A stretch of 64,000 nt of DNA from Janthinobacterium sp. PC23-8 (GCF_002250505.1 NZ_NJGY01000002.1:488839-552838); one strand, 5' to 3'; shown: positions 8,098-17,354, counted from the first letter of the stretch. A program made the numbers and translations. The notes: generated by a model not told the origin, from the sequence alone.

Positions 8098-8682
8098 ATG
8101 CAACGAATACCTGTCAGTGAACAACTGCATGGCACCGAGCTGCGCCTGCATGGCCTGATGCTGCGCGGGCTCGATGGCGATGCGCAGGCGTATCGCAGCT
8201 TTCTGCAGGCAACCAGCAACCATTTGCGCGCCTTTTTGCGCCGGCGCTTGCAGCGTTGGCCCGATGAGGTGGAAGACCTGGTGCAGGAATGTTTGCTGGC
8301 CATCCACAACCAGCGGCTGACCTACGATACGGGCGTGCCGCTGACGTCGTGGATCCATGCGATCGCCCGCTACAAGCTGATCGACTGGCTGCGCCGGCAT
8401 GCGCGGCGCGATGCGCTGCACACGCCGTATGATGAGGACGACGATGCACAGGCGCTGTTTTCCAGCGCCGATGCCGACGCGATGGAGGCCAGCCGCGACC
8501 TGGCCAAATTGCTGGCCACCTTGCCGGCGCAGCAGCGCGACGCCATCGTGCATACCAAGCTCGACGGCTGGTCGGTGCGCGATACGGCCAGCGCCATGCG
8601 GATATCGGAAGCGAGCGTCAAGGTAGCCGTGCACCGTGGCCTGAAGGCGCTGGCAGCCAATTTGAGAACGGATACGAGATGA
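8098..8682 (+). CDS. ECF sigma factor (SigF/NrsF-associated type)
   Basis: A 194-residue RNA polymerase sigma factor of the extracytoplasmic function type. Region 2 is seen as [22 protein letters not shown] with [25 protein letters not shown]. Region 4 is [44 protein letters not shown]. Its stop overlaps the start of the NrsF-like gene (ATGA), the usual order for a sigma factor and its cognate membrane anti-sigma. It should direct polymerase to GTAACC-N16-CGAA sites such as the one at 8016-8041. No such site faces its own gene. Confidence 0.9.
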   Translation: MQRIPVSEQLHGTELRLHGLMLRGLDGDAQAYRSFLQATSNHLRAFLRRRLQRWPDEVEDLVQECLLAIHNQRLTYDTGVPLTSWIHAIARYKLIDWLRRHARRDALHTPYDEDDDAQALFSSADADAMEASRDLAKLLATLPAQQRDAIVHTKLDGWSVRDTASAMRISEASVKVAVHRGLKALAANLRTDTR

Positions 8683-9326
8683 AAACCGATGACTTGATCG
8701 CCATGCTGGCCAGCGGACCCGACGTGGCCGCCGCAGCGCCGCCGGGCGCGCGCTGGCGTACTGCCGCCACCCTGGGCGCGGGCCTTTTGGCCAGCGTGGC
8801 CCTGATGGCGACCCTGCTCGGGGTGCGGCCCAACCTGGCGCAACTGGCGTTGCAAGCGGATTTCTTGATCAAGGTGGCGTTTGTCGCCGGCGTCTGCCTG
8901 GCGGCCTGGCATGCCAGCCGCCGCCTGGGACTGCCTGGTGCCAATACCGGTACCCTGCTTGCCTGGCTGGCCGTGCCCCTGCTGCTGATGTGGCTCCTGG
9001 GCGCCATCACCGTCGCCACGGCGGCGCCGGAACAACGCGCCGAACTGTTCTGGGGCACCACCTGGCGCAGCTGCCCTTTGCTGATCGCCCTGCTGTCGCT
9101 GCCGATGCTGCCCGCCGTGCTGCGCGCCATGCGCCAGCTGGCGCCCACGCGGCTGCGCCTGGCGGGCGCGGCCGCCGGCTTTGCCGCCGGTGGCACGGCC
9201 GCCCTCGTCTATTGCCTGCATTGCCCGGAAATGGCCGCCAGCTTTATCGGCTTCTGGTATGTGCTGGGCATGCTGGTGCCGGCCGTCATCGGCGCCCTGC
9301 TGGGACCAAAAGTGCTGGCCTGGTAA
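8679..9326 (+). CDS. NrsF family (DUF1109) membrane anti-sigma factor
   Basis: A 215-residue inner-membrane protein with six hydrophobic segments, of family DUF1109/NrsF. In Caulobacter, NrsF holds SigF inactive and two conserved cysteines are needed for response to chromate and cadmium. Here candidate cysteines are in [15 protein letters not shown] and in [18 protein letters not shown], the latter being the family hallmark. It is translationally coupled to the sigma gene. The start by overlap (8679) also agrees with a typical [14 protein letters not shown]-terminus. Confidence 0.88.
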   Translation: MKTDDLIAMLASGPDVAAAAPPGARWRTAATLGAGLLASVALMATLLGVRPNLAQLALQADFLIKVAFVAGVCLAAWHASRRLGLPGANTGTLLAWLAVPLLLMWLLGAITVATAAPEQRAELFWGTTWRSCPLLIALLSLPMLPAVLRAMRQLAPTRLRLAGAAAGFAAGGTAALVYCLHCPEMAASFIGFWYVLGMLVPAVIGALLGPKVLAW

Positions 9327-9390
9327 GCACGGCCAAACAGGCTGACGTTCGGCGACCGGCGCTGGAACAAGCGCACCGCGCCATGCTGAA

Positions 9391-10087
9391 CTAAGCGCCA
9401 GCACTGACACGATCATGCAATTTAAAGCCACCAACCACCCTGGCTAAATCGTCAGCTTGTTCTTGCAAGGATAGCGCAGCGGCAGTCGCCTGTTCAACCA
9501 ATGCCGCGTTTTGCTGAGTAGTCTGGTCCATTATTGCGATGGCTCTGCCAATTTCGCCTATACCCGCACTTTGCTCCTGGCTCGATGCACTGATTTGGCC
9601 GACAATATCGGCCACGCGACGCGCGCTGGAGACGACCTCCGCCATTGTGCCACCTGCTTTTTTAACTAATTGGCTACCGGCATCTACCGCGCTGACCGAA
9701 GTATTAATGAGCACCTTGATTTCCCTGGCAGCGGTAGCACTACGCTGAGCCAAACTGCGCACCTCGGCAGCAACCACGGCAAATCCGCGCCCCTGCTCCC
9801 CGGCTCGGGCAGCTTCGACAGCCGCGTTGAGCGCGAGAATATTGGTCTGGAACGCAATCCCGTCAATTACGCTGATGATCTCCACGATCTCACGGGCCGA
9901 TGCATTGATGGCACCCATGGTATCGACCACCTCTGCAACGATGGTGCCACCCTGAGCCGCAATGTCAGACGCGCAAACTGCCAGCTGGTTGGCCTGGCGG
10001 GCATTGTCAGCATTGTGTTTAACGGTGGAGGTCAATTGCTCCATTGCCGATGCAGTTTCCTCCAATGATCCAGCCTGCTGTTCAGTA
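9391..10087 (-). pseudogene. methyl-accepting chemotaxis protein, 3' fragment
   Basis: This is the C-terminal half of a chemoreceptor gene cut by an insertion element. It encodes the signalling domain: [20 protein letters not shown], the conserved hairpin tip [37 protein letters not shown], and a C-terminal coiled-coil ending [11 protein letters not shown]. No start or ribosome site of its own is evident apart from readthrough from the element. Joining it to the 5' fragment (11601-12712) after removing the element and one target copy restores one frame of 602 residues, with GRTEQQ across the junction. Confidence 0.92.
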
Positions 10088-10096
10088 CGTCCAGAG
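10088..10096. repeat. left 9-bp target-site duplication
   Basis: CGTCCAGAG at 10088-10096 directly abuts the left end of the insertion element and is repeated exactly at 11601-11609 on its right side. Nine bases is the duplication length typical of the IS50/Tn5 group. Confidence 0.93.
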
Positions 10097-10115
10097 CATA
10101 GGTTTATACACAAAT
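10097..10115 (+). repeat. left terminal inverted repeat of the IS
   Basis: CATAGGTTTATACACAAAT, matching the opposite end at 16 of 19 positions. The transposase stop codon lies at its inner edge (10115). Confidence 0.88.
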
Positions 10116-11449
10116 CACCCCGCTTCGTCGCGTAGCGCTTTGATGGTGAGTGCAGCCACGCGCACATCCTGAATGCCCTGCCAGATTGTCTTGACGCCCG
10201 GATCGCCGTCGCCTTTTCGTCCAAGGAAACCGCCGACGCGCGCGATCAAGCGCACCACATCGTTAAGTGTCGGAGGCTGATCCGGCCGTCGCTCCTTCGT
10301 GAGCAGGTAAGCGCCACGGATTTCATCCGGGTCGAAGAACAGGCTGGCGTCGAGATCCGGGCAGATGCGCCCGATGCGCATCAGATAGGAGACGCGCCAC
10401 GCCACGACCATGAACAGCGCCAGCGCGCGTTCCAGATTGTCGATGTGGGAGAGCTGCATCGCCTCAACCTTGCAGGCGTTCTTCAACACATGGAAGAACA
10501 TCTCAATTTCCCAACGCGCGCGGTACCAGTCGATCAACTCGATTACCGCATCAACGGTGGTGGCGGTTCGATTGGTGAGCAAGCGCCATTCGATCGGCTC
10601 GATGCCGGCGGGCGCATCTATCTCGCGCGCGATCACGCATGTCGCCGTGATCTTGACGCCACGCCGCGCCGGCAGTTCCACGCGCCTGGTCCAGAGTTGC
10701 TGGCGTACCTTGCGGCCCTTCTGTTTGCCGCGTGCGCCGATGACGAAGCTGATTTCTCCCACCGGCGCGCCATCGAGCGTGTGCGCCCACAATTTCTCGC
10801 CGTCGGGCAGCGCCCGGTCAGTCTTCGCGCGCACCAGCCAGTCGGCCGGCGTGCCGCAGTCCTGGGCGTAGGTCATCAGCTCGATCATATCGGCCTCGCG
10901 GTCGGCCACGTACACCAGTCGCGTCGCCGGCATCTCGGCGGCCATCTCGGCGATCCGCCCGTAGCCTTCGATCCAGCGGCCACTTTCCTTGATGCCCGGT
11001 CGAACGCCATTGCCATCGATCTTTTCGCGCGCCCACATCCAGGCATCAATCACCCCCAGCGGCAACCGTTCCGGTGTGACGGCATACGTCGGATGGACAT
11101 ACATGCCGCGCTGGACTTCATAGCTGAGCGGACCGAGACCTTCGATCTGCTGCCCGTTAAAATTGAGTTCGGTCGTATCCTGCAAGCACAGGATGACGGG
11201 ATGTTCGCCCATGCGCTGCTGCGTCTTGGCCCAGTGCGGCACCATGATGTCACGCCATTCGACGGCGTCGTTCTCGAGAAATCGGTATGTGGCGATCGTC
11301 TCGGCCCAGCCGTTGCACGACTTGGAAATGCTGGACGACGGCTTGTCGGCAAACCGCGCCACGATCTTCCTGGCGCGACTGTCGAGGCGAGCGTCCCCAA
11401 GGTCTATGTCAGCAAATTCCACGGCAGTCCAGTGCGTCGATTCAGTCAT
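10115..11449 (-). CDS. IS4-family (IS50-like) DDE transposase
   Basis: A 444-residue transposase related to that of Tn5/IS50. The N-terminal DNA-binding domain has [20 protein letters not shown]. The catalytic core shows the first Asp in [11 protein letters not shown], the second in [14 protein letters not shown], and the glutamate in the YREK signature [15 protein letters not shown] (Y-x2-R-x3-E-x6-K). Length is close to Tn5 transposase (476). The frame is intact, so the element is potentially active. The start at 11449 lies about 150 bases inside the right end. Confidence 0.93.
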   Translation of the reverse strand: MTESTHWTAVEFADIDLGDARLDSRARKIVARFADKPSSSISKSCNGWAETIATYRFLENDAVEWRDIMVPHWAKTQQRMGEHPVILCLQDTTELNFNGQQIEGLGPLSYEVQRGMYVHPTYAVTPERLPLGVIDAWMWAREKIDGNGVRPGIKESGRWIEGYGRIAEMAAEMPATRLVYVADREADMIELMTYAQDCGTPADWLVRAKTDRALPDGEKLWAHTLDGAPVGEISFVIGARGKQKGRKVRQQLWTRRVELPARRGVKITATCVIAREIDAPAGIEPIEWRLLTNRTATTVDAVIELIDWYRARWEIEMFFHVLKNACKVEAMQLSHIDNLERALALFMVVAWRVSYLMRIGRICPDLDASLFFDPDEIRGAYLLTKERRPDQPPTLNDVVRLIARVGGFLGRKGDGDPGVKTIWQGIQDVRVAALTIKALRDEAG

Positions 11450-11581
11450 TTTTCGCGAGCCAAAAGACGAGAGTAAACCTGAAAAATCAATAGTTTACAA
11501 CTGCTCCCGCAAGTGCTTGAATGTAAACGGATTTTTCCGCCCGGCTGTTGTCGATCAAGCAAGCTTGGCGGGCTGGCGCGG

Positions 11582-11600
11582 AGATGTGTATAAACTTATG
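11582..11600 (-). repeat. right terminal inverted repeat of the IS
   Basis: Read inward on the minus strand: CATAAGTTTATACACATCT. The last 12 bases equal those of the Tn5 mosaic end (TTATACACATCT). Confidence 0.88.
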
Positions 11601-11609
11601 CGTCCAGAG
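11601..11609. repeat. right 9-bp target-site duplication
   Basis: CGTCCAGAG, identical to 10088-10096, marking the other side of the insertion within the chemoreceptor gene. Confidence 0.93.
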
Positions 11610-12712
11610 AGGTCCGAATTGCCACTGGCGATCTCGCCAGAGGACGTTTTGACGGAGTCGCTGGCATCACGTATCTGCCGCACAGTGTTCGCTATTTTCT
11701 CGATAAACCTATTGAATGAACTGGCGATATGGGCGAGCTCATCGTTACCGTGGGCGTCGACACGACGGGTCAAATCTCCCTCGCCGGTGGCAATATTCTC
11801 CAACGCATCGCGTATTGTCCCAAGCCGTTTGAGTAAACTACTAATGGTGAAGGTTAATAGAAGCGCGGCAATAATAATTGCCGCGATAGTTGCAATGGTC
11901 GACGTAGCCAGCAGTGCGCGAATAGAATGTGTCGCCTCATCATAGTTCAGGGCGACGGCCAGTGACCAGTCCGTACCCTCAATTGGATTTACATACAATA
12001 AGTGTCGTACGCTATTAATTTCGATTTCGCCCCCCTGTCCCGATGAAGCGAGAGTGTCGACTGTCAGAGCCGAATCAATTGCCGAGATCGGTTTTAGGGT
12101 CAGATCCTTATTTGGGTGCGTGATGATAATGCCACTCTTATTGACAAGGAATGCGAAACTATTGGGAGTCGGCTTGATTCCGGCGACATTGCGCACCACG
12201 CTGGCGACATCAACATCTGATCCGAGCACAGCCTGGAGCTCACCCCTCTCACCTATCAGAGGTTCCGCAAACGTAAGCACCAGTTTGCCCGTAGTGCTGG
12301 CAACATAAGGTGCTGTCAAAACAGGTTTGCCAGCCGCAACTGCTTGCTTGTACCATGGACGAGAAGTGGCATCATAATTTGCGGGCGTGGCACGTGGTGT
12401 CAAAATATGTTTATCGGGATAGCCAATGTAGGCGTTCTCAAATTCACCGGCTTCCTTGGCCTCAATAACAGCAGATAGCGGATCCGATTGTTTGAATGCC
12501 TGTTTCATCGCCCCGGTGATGGCACGCTTGCTGCGTACCCACTCGGAAATGTTATTAGCGTGGGCGGCTGTCAGTTGGCGCATCTGGATACGTAGAGCGT
12601 CAAGTGTGCTCCCTCTGACACTGATGATAGTTGCGGCGCTTAATGCGATCATGGAAATTACCACAATCAACGCACAGATGACGATGAGCTTGGTGCGTAA
12701 TGAGGACAGCAT
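11601..12712 (-). pseudogene. methyl-accepting chemotaxis protein, 5' fragment
   Basis: The N-terminal half of the interrupted chemoreceptor. It starts at 12712 (MLSSLRTKLIVICALIVV, first membrane helix). A dCache-type periplasmic sensor domain follows (ATSRPWYKQAVAAGKPVLTAPYVA, then the segment GKLVLTFAEPLIGERG). Next come a second membrane helix (TSTIATIAAIIIAALLLTFTI), a HAMP domain (LENIATGEGDLTRRVDAHGNDE) and the beginning of the signalling domain (GEIASGNSDLSGR). The coding frame then runs into the element and stops soon after with foreign residues. dCache receptors usually sense small organic ligands such as amino or carboxylic acids; the ligand here is unknown. Confidence 0.92.
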
Positions 12713-12723
12713 CTTATATCTCC

Positions 12724-13014
12724 CTATGAGCGGAATACCTGAACAGGCTGGGTGCGTGCAGGCCAGGACCGATGATGGCCTTGCAGTGGACCATCGTCGT
12801 CTCGACAAGTGAGCGCTGGCCGTAGCCGGTTTCCTCTTGCCAGCCGATCCGTCTCCGCGCCGCCATCACGGCAAGGTGCTGGTCCTGCGGAGACGGAAGA
12901 CGGTCGGCGGTGGCGCACCATCATGGGCGCCATCGGCCGTGACGCTGCCATGACCATCCCGGTGTCGGCGTCCACCACCAGATGCAATTTTCTCCAGGTA
13001 CGCCGGGCTTTCAT
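12724..13014 (-). pseudogene. IS5-family transposase remnant
   Basis: A decayed piece of an IS5-type transposase lies in the 374-base space between the chemoreceptor start and the porin stop. One frame begins RRTWRKLHLVVDADTGMV, a conserved IS5-family segment. After a frame change the sequence reads TGYGQRSLVETTMVHCKAII (around 12770-12830), which matches the C-terminal transposase region with its YxxRSLVET signature. Both gene ends and the inverted repeats are missing, and the frame is broken. Apart from the relic I see nothing else in this space except the promoter region the chemoreceptor must have had. Confidence 0.75.
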
Positions 13015-13086
13015 GACATGTTTTTATTGCAACTATTTACCTGATTGCTCTGGCATCCATGCACCGACGGCTTTTTGATATCTCCG

Positions 13087-14229
13087 TCAGAATTTGTAGC
13101 GCATGCCGACGACGACACCGGTCTGGTTGGTTCCCGGGGTAACCGTGCCATAACCATTCACGCCAAGTGCGGAGCCGTTTTTGTTCCTGGCAAAAGCCGC
13201 CGTTGCATACAGGTCGACGCGCTTTGACAAGAAATAGTCTGCCCACAACACAGCCATCAAAGGATCGGCGCCGCTGGCATGCACATCCTGGTGGTAGGCC
13301 GCTACCGTCAGCACGAGCGCTTGGCTGGCGGTGTATTGGGCGCCAGCCCAGGCAAGGCCCGCAGAGCCGGCTTGGGACGCGTTTGCGGCGAGGATCGGAT
13401 TGACTGGCAGGAACTGGCTGGAGGCGCGCAGGTAGCGATATCCGGCAAATCCTTTGAATGGGCCGGCGACATACGACACGGCGGCAGTCGATCGCCTTTC
13501 GGTGGCCATATCGGTCGCCACGGTGTTACTGTTGCGCTGTTCGTATGAGACGCTCAAGCCGAGCGGCCCGGCGGCATAGGTCAGTGCGCCGCTGTAAAAG
13601 CGCCCGCTGGGCGATGCCCCCGGGATTTCGTTTCCATAGCCTGTGTCGTAGCGCGTGCTGTACATGGCTTGTACGGTGAATGCCTGGAACCGGCCGGCGT
13701 ATTTGACCGAATTGTCGATTCTGTTTGCAGTGGCAGTGTCGAAGCTCAAGATCGAATAGCGTGAATTGGTTGCCATTGGATCGAAAAGGACCGCCTGTTC
13801 GTAGAGCAGCGACATCTGCCGTCCGAGCGTCAACTGCTGTCCGCTGGCGTTGAACCCGACCAGCGCCTGACGTCCGAACAGGCGAGTGGTGGTGGCAGGA
13901 CTGCTCCCGAGGCCGCGTGTCGACTGGGCGCTGGTTCCATCGTCGAGGTTAAAGCCGCTCTCCAGAACAAACAAAGTTCTCAGACCTTCGCCGATGCTCT
14001 CCTCGCCCTTCACCCCCCACCGCGAACCGGAGCTGTTTCCCGAAACCACACTGGTCTGGGTTCCGCCAGCGCTCGTTTTGTCGAGGTGTTCGATACCGAT
14101 GTCCGCGATACCGTACAAGGTGACGTTGCCCTGCGCCCGCGCGCCATGTGCCGCCACCGAGAGCGTGGCGCAGACCAGGATGGCCAGGCTTGCGCGCACG
14201 TCGCTTCTCGTTAATTTGATGTATTTCAA
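13087..14229 (-). CDS. Gram-negative porin
   Basis: An outer-membrane general porin of the betaproteobacterial type, about 380 residues. A signal peptide ends AHGARAQ, and the mature start GNVTLYGIADIGIEHLDK is the diagnostic first strand. SGSRWGVKGEESIGEGLRTLFVLESGFN, FGRQALVGF and the terminal GVVVGMRYKF (C-terminal Phe required for outer-membrane assembly) are all present. I place the start at the TTG at 14229, because AAGGAG lies 6-7 bases upstream; an ATG at 14265 has no ribosome site. A nearby relic and the adjacent enzyme/symporter genes do not show what it transports. Confidence 0.88.
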   Translation of the reverse strand: MKYIKLTRSDVRASLAILVCATLSVAAHGARAQGNVTLYGIADIGIEHLDKTSAGGTQTSVVSGNSSGSRWGVKGEESIGEGLRTLFVLESGFNLDDGTSAQSTRGLGSSPATTTRLFGRQALVGFNASGQQLTLGRQMSLLYEQAVLFDPMATNSRYSILSFDTATANRIDNSVKYAGRFQAFTVQAMYSTRYDTGYGNEIPGASPSGRFYSGALTYAAGPLGLSVSYEQRNSNTVATDMATERRSTAAVSYVAGPFKGFAGYRYLRASSQFLPVNPILAANASQAGSAGLAWAGAQYTASQALVLTVAAYHQDVHASGADPLMAVLWADYFLSKRVDLYATAAFARNKNGSALGVNGYGTVTPGTNQTGVVVGMRYKF

Positions 14230-14401
14230 AATTATCTCCTTGTTATTTTTTTCGGCACCTGGCATGCCGGCCCGATAGGCATCGCACCTGACGCGTGCCA
14301 GCTCTTTTTGCTTGGCGAAAGCGGGTTCCTGGAGGCCCGTTGAATGGCGGCTCTCCTGTCAGTTCCGCTGATTCGAACGGGCCGTTTCGTGTGTGGGGGG
14401 T

Positions 14402-14431
14402 GCCAGGCCTTGCAGCTGCCCGTGGCCTGGC
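14402..14431 (-). terminator. possible hairpin downstream of the aminotransferase gene
   Basis: GCCAGGCC (14402-14409) and GGCCTGGC (14424-14431) form an 8-bp perfect stem with a 14-base loop, just past the stop at 14437 in the direction of transcription. No T-run follows, so a factor-independent terminator is only a possibility. Confidence 0.3.
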
Positions 14432-14436
14432 GCCTG

Positions 14437-15726
14437 TCAGCTTCCCGCGGCGAGTTCTGCGGTGATCCGCAGGAACTGGTCGATGTCGGCTACCGAGTGG
14501 CAGTGCAGGGGCGAGATCCGGATGGCGCCCTCGATACCGAATGATGCGAGCATTCTTTGGGAGTACAGACTGCTCTGGACGCGTTCATAGACGATGATGC
14601 CGCGCTTTTCGTACTCCCGCACCGCCTCGGCCGGCGTGTAGCGAGCGAGCGAGATCGCGACAATGAGGTCGCGCGTGGCCAGATCGGGGTGATCGAGATG
14701 CACGGTCACGCCGTCGATGACGCGCAGGCCCGGCACATCCTCGCTGCCATCGAGAAGCCGCCCCAGGAGCGCGCGTTCATGCAGCTCGATCCGGCGCATG
14801 CCCTCGACGAAGCAGTCCCGGCGTACGCTACTGTCGGCAAACTGCCGTCCCAGCCAGCAGACATAGTCAACAATTGCCGTCACGACGGCGAACTGCGCCG
14901 GCGCCGGACTGCCGAGGGTCCAGACAGCCTCCCCCTTTGCGGCCAGTTTGTGATGGGGCAGGCGCGCCATACGGTCGGACAGCCACGTCATGCCTGAACC
15001 GCGGCAGCCGAAGAACTTGTACGGTGCGATGTTCATGGCGTCGACCGGGGTCTTTTCGACGTCGATGATGCCGTGCGGCGCATGCTGCACGGCATCGACA
15101 ACAATGTACAGGTCCGGCTTTATTTCCCTTGCGCGCCGTACGATCTGCTCAATGTCCAACTTCGCCCCCGAGATGTTCGAGGCATAGATCACGCTGAGAA
15201 GACAGGTCTGGTCGTCCACCAGAGCGACGATGGCGTCGACGTCGATCCCGCCCGTTGCCGCGTTGCTTGGCGCTACACGCAATTGCTTTCCGGCGCGGGC
15301 CGCATAGTACGACGCGGCATCGAACGCTGAAGGGTGTTCGAGCACCGTGGTCACGATGTTGCCACCCTCGACGTTTTCGGCAATCGCCCTGATCACATCG
15401 AACATCGCGCCTGAGGCGGTCAGCGAGGCGAACACCGCACCGCTGCGGGCGTTGAAGATCAGCCGCACATCGTCAGCGCCTTCGGCCTCGATGTCTTGCA
15501 GATGGCGCGCAACGTTGTGCACACGCTCGCTGCAGTCGGGTATCGCGTCGACCATCGCCAACCGTTCGACGGCCGACTTGAGCCTGAACGAGCCGCCAGC
15601 GTTGTCCATGAAAACGCGGTGCTTGCCGGTATAGTCCTGGTCGACGAAGTAAAAGCGTTGTTTGATTTCCCGTTGTAATTGTTCCGGGAACAGGGTAGTG
15701 GTCTTGTCCATAAAATTCGTCCGCAT
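14437..15726 (-). CDS. class V aminotransferase / cysteine desulfurase-like enzyme
   Basis: A 429-residue PLP-dependent enzyme of aminotransferase class V. Visible hallmarks are FMDNAGGSF at the N-terminus, NIVTTVLEHPSAFDAA, the PLP-contacting Asp in YIVVDAVQHAPHG, and the likely Schiff-base lysine in NIAPYKFFGCRGSGMTWLSD. It resembles cysteine desulfurase-family proteins of the VC1184 type rather than IscS; no Fe-S assembly genes are nearby. The start is uncertain (15726 or the ATG at 15711); neither has a strong ribosome site. It follows the symporter gene on the same strand by 42 bases, so it likely acts on what that symporter imports. Confidence 0.8.
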   Translation of the reverse strand: MRTNFMDKTTTLFPEQLQREIKQRFYFVDQDYTGKHRVFMDNAGGSFRLKSAVERLAMVDAIPDCSERVHNVARHLQDIEAEGADDVRLIFNARSGAVFASLTASGAMFDVIRAIAENVEGGNIVTTVLEHPSAFDAASYYAARAGKQLRVAPSNAATGGIDVDAIVALVDDQTCLLSVIYASNISGAKLDIEQIVRRAREIKPDLYIVVDAVQHAPHGIIDVEKTPVDAMNIAPYKFFGCRGSGMTWLSDRMARLPHHKLAAKGEAVWTLGSPAPAQFAVVTAIVDYVCWLGRQFADSSVRRDCFVEGMRRIELHERALLGRLLDGSEDVPGLRVIDGVTVHLDHPDLATRDLIVAISLARYTPAEAVREYEKRGIIVYERVQSSLYSQRMLASFGIEGAIRISPLHCHSVADIDQFLRITAELAAGS

Positions 15727-15768
15727 GTTGGGTTATTCAAAAAAAGTGGGGCATGGCCAGCGCCCCGG

Positions 15769-17097
15769 TTATTTGGCGTCCAGTGAAACAAGGTAGTCAC
15801 GCGCTTTTTCAGCGTCGTACACGCCCTCCCACTTTGCTATGACCAGTGGCGCCAGCGCGTTACCGATCACGTTCAACGTGGTACGTCCCATATCGAGCAG
15901 CCTGTCTATGCCGGCAATGAACGCCAGTCCCTCGATCGGCAGCCCGGCGCTGGCGAGCGTGGCCAGCAGGATGACGAACATGAAGCCAGGTACGCCTGCG
16001 GCGCCCTTCGAGGTAACGACCATGGTCAGCGTCAGCGAGATTTGTTCCGCCCACCCGAGCTCGATCCCATAGAGCTGTGCAACGAACAGCGTACCGATGC
16101 CCAGATAAATGGAGGCGCCGTCGAGATTGAACGAGTAGCCGGTCGGCACGACGAACGTCGTGATGGCCTTGGGCGCGCCGAAACGCTCCATCTTCGTCAT
16201 CAACTGGGGCAGGACCGTCGCCGAACTGCAGGTCGTAAAAGCGATGATCAGCTCGTCCTTGATGACCTTTAACAGCGCGAAAAAATTAATCCCGCAAAGT
16301 TTCGCAGTGGAGCCGAGCACCACGATCGCGAAGATGAAGATGGCCAGATAGGTGGTGCCGATCAGTTTCAGCAGTGGCAGCAGAGAGGCGAAGCCGAAAT
16401 TGGCGACTGTTACGGCGATCAGGGCGGCGACACCGATCGGCGCGTATCGCATGACCATGTTCGTAACCCGAAACATGGCATCGGAAATACCCTTGAGCGT
16501 ATTGAGTACGGGGAGCCTCAGTTCTTCCGGCGCCCCTTGCAGGCCCAAACCGAACAGCACGGAAAAGAAAATGATGGGAAGCAGGTCTCCACGTGCCATC
16601 GACGCGATGACGTTTTCCGGAATAATGCCCATGAGCATCGCCATCAGTCCATGGTGCGCGCCGGCCTGCTCGGCGCCGTGCCGGAACTTCGAGATGTCGG
16701 CGTGCCCCAATTGCGACATGTCCGTGCCCACGCCCGGTTGCAGCAAGTTGCCGATCACCAGTCCCAGGACGATCGCAATGGTCGTGATGATCTCGAAATA
16801 TACCAGCGTTTTGACACCTATCCGGCCCAGGGCCTTGGCGTCGCCAACGCCGGCGATCCCCACCACCATGCTGGTGAATACGACAGGAACGACGATCATC
16901 TTGATGAGGCGGATAAAGATGTCGCCGGCCGGCTGCAGGTAATCGGTGACGATGCCAGTGCGCAAGGCCGGATAATAATTGAGCATGGCGCCGATGGCGA
17001 CACCGATCACCAGACCGATGGCGATCTGGAAGGCGAGTCCGACCTTCGGCTTTTGCATGCCGGGCCGGGGTAACGTGGAAGCGTTTGCTAACGTCAT
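15769..17097 (-). CDS. DAACS-family dicarboxylate/amino acid:cation symporter
   Basis: A 442-residue inner-membrane secondary transporter of the GltP/DctA family. The serine-rich hairpin ending in TCSSATVLPQLM and the substrate/cation motif TGYSFNLDGASIYLG are present, as are VVTSKGAAGVPG and the late helix AFIAGIDRLLDMGRTTLNVIGNA. Family members import glutamate, aspartate or C4-dicarboxylates with Na+ or H+. The adjacent PLP enzyme suggests an amino acid substrate, which is inference. Its start faces the LysR gene across 257 bases. Confidence 0.9.
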   Translation of the reverse strand: MTLANASTLPRPGMQKPKVGLAFQIAIGLVIGVAIGAMLNYYPALRTGIVTDYLQPAGDIFIRLIKMIVVPVVFTSMVVGIAGVGDAKALGRIGVKTLVYFEIITTIAIVLGLVIGNLLQPGVGTDMSQLGHADISKFRHGAEQAGAHHGLMAMLMGIIPENVIASMARGDLLPIIFFSVLFGLGLQGAPEELRLPVLNTLKGISDAMFRVTNMVMRYAPIGVAALIAVTVANFGFASLLPLLKLIGTTYLAIFIFAIVVLGSTAKLCGINFFALLKVIKDELIIAFTTCSSATVLPQLMTKMERFGAPKAITTFVVPTGYSFNLDGASIYLGIGTLFVAQLYGIELGWAEQISLTLTMVVTSKGAAGVPGFMFVILLATLASAGLPIEGLAFIAGIDRLLDMGRTTLNVIGNALAPLVIAKWEGVYDAEKARDYLVSLDAK

Positions 17098-17220
17098 GGG
17101 ATTGTCTCCAAAGTTCCGCTTTCAGTGATTCAGCGGCTATTGATTTAAGTGTTGTTCTATCGCAGTTCGCTACATGCCTGGGCAATGCATACACGCCCCC
17201 GCGACTATGTCGCGTTACGA

Positions 17221-17236
17221 CCTCCCCTATGGGAGG
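17221..17236. promoter_or_regulatory. inverted repeat in the LysR/symporter intergenic region
   Basis: CCTCCC-CTAT-GGGAGG is a perfect 6-bp inverted repeat with a 4-base centre, 124 bases upstream of the symporter start. It could be an operator arm or an mRNA hairpin; no protein can be assigned. Confidence 0.3.
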
Positions 17237-17315
17237 CTTGTCATCTCCAAAAGTGATTGTTGTATTGCGAATGAGATACGATAGAACGTGCGATAGTTGC
17301 GCACAAGCGATTTAT

Positions 17316-17330
17316 TGTTATCTGATAACA
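17316..17330. promoter_or_regulatory. candidate LysR operator palindrome
   Basis: TGTTATCTGATAACA is a perfect 7-1-7 palindrome and contains the T-N11-A pattern bound by LysR-type regulators. It lies 24 bases upstream of the LysR start, a usual position for an autoregulatory site in a divergent pair. Confidence 0.55.
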
Positions 17331-17354
17331 TCACTTATTTTCATGTGAGGCGTA

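Larger units (their letters stand above)
10097..11600 (-). mobile_element. complete IS4-family (IS50 group) insertion sequence
   Basis: A 1504-bp element flanked by perfect 9-bp direct repeats and bounded by 19-bp imperfect inverted repeats: CATAGGTTTATACACAAAT at the left end (10097-10115) and CATAAGTTTATACACATCT at the right end read inward (11582-11600), 16 of 19 identical. It carries one transposase gene filling nearly all its length. The right end shares TTATACACATCT with the Tn5 mosaic end. The intact ends, intact transposase and perfect duplication indicate a recent insertion into the chemoreceptor gene. Confidence 0.93.
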
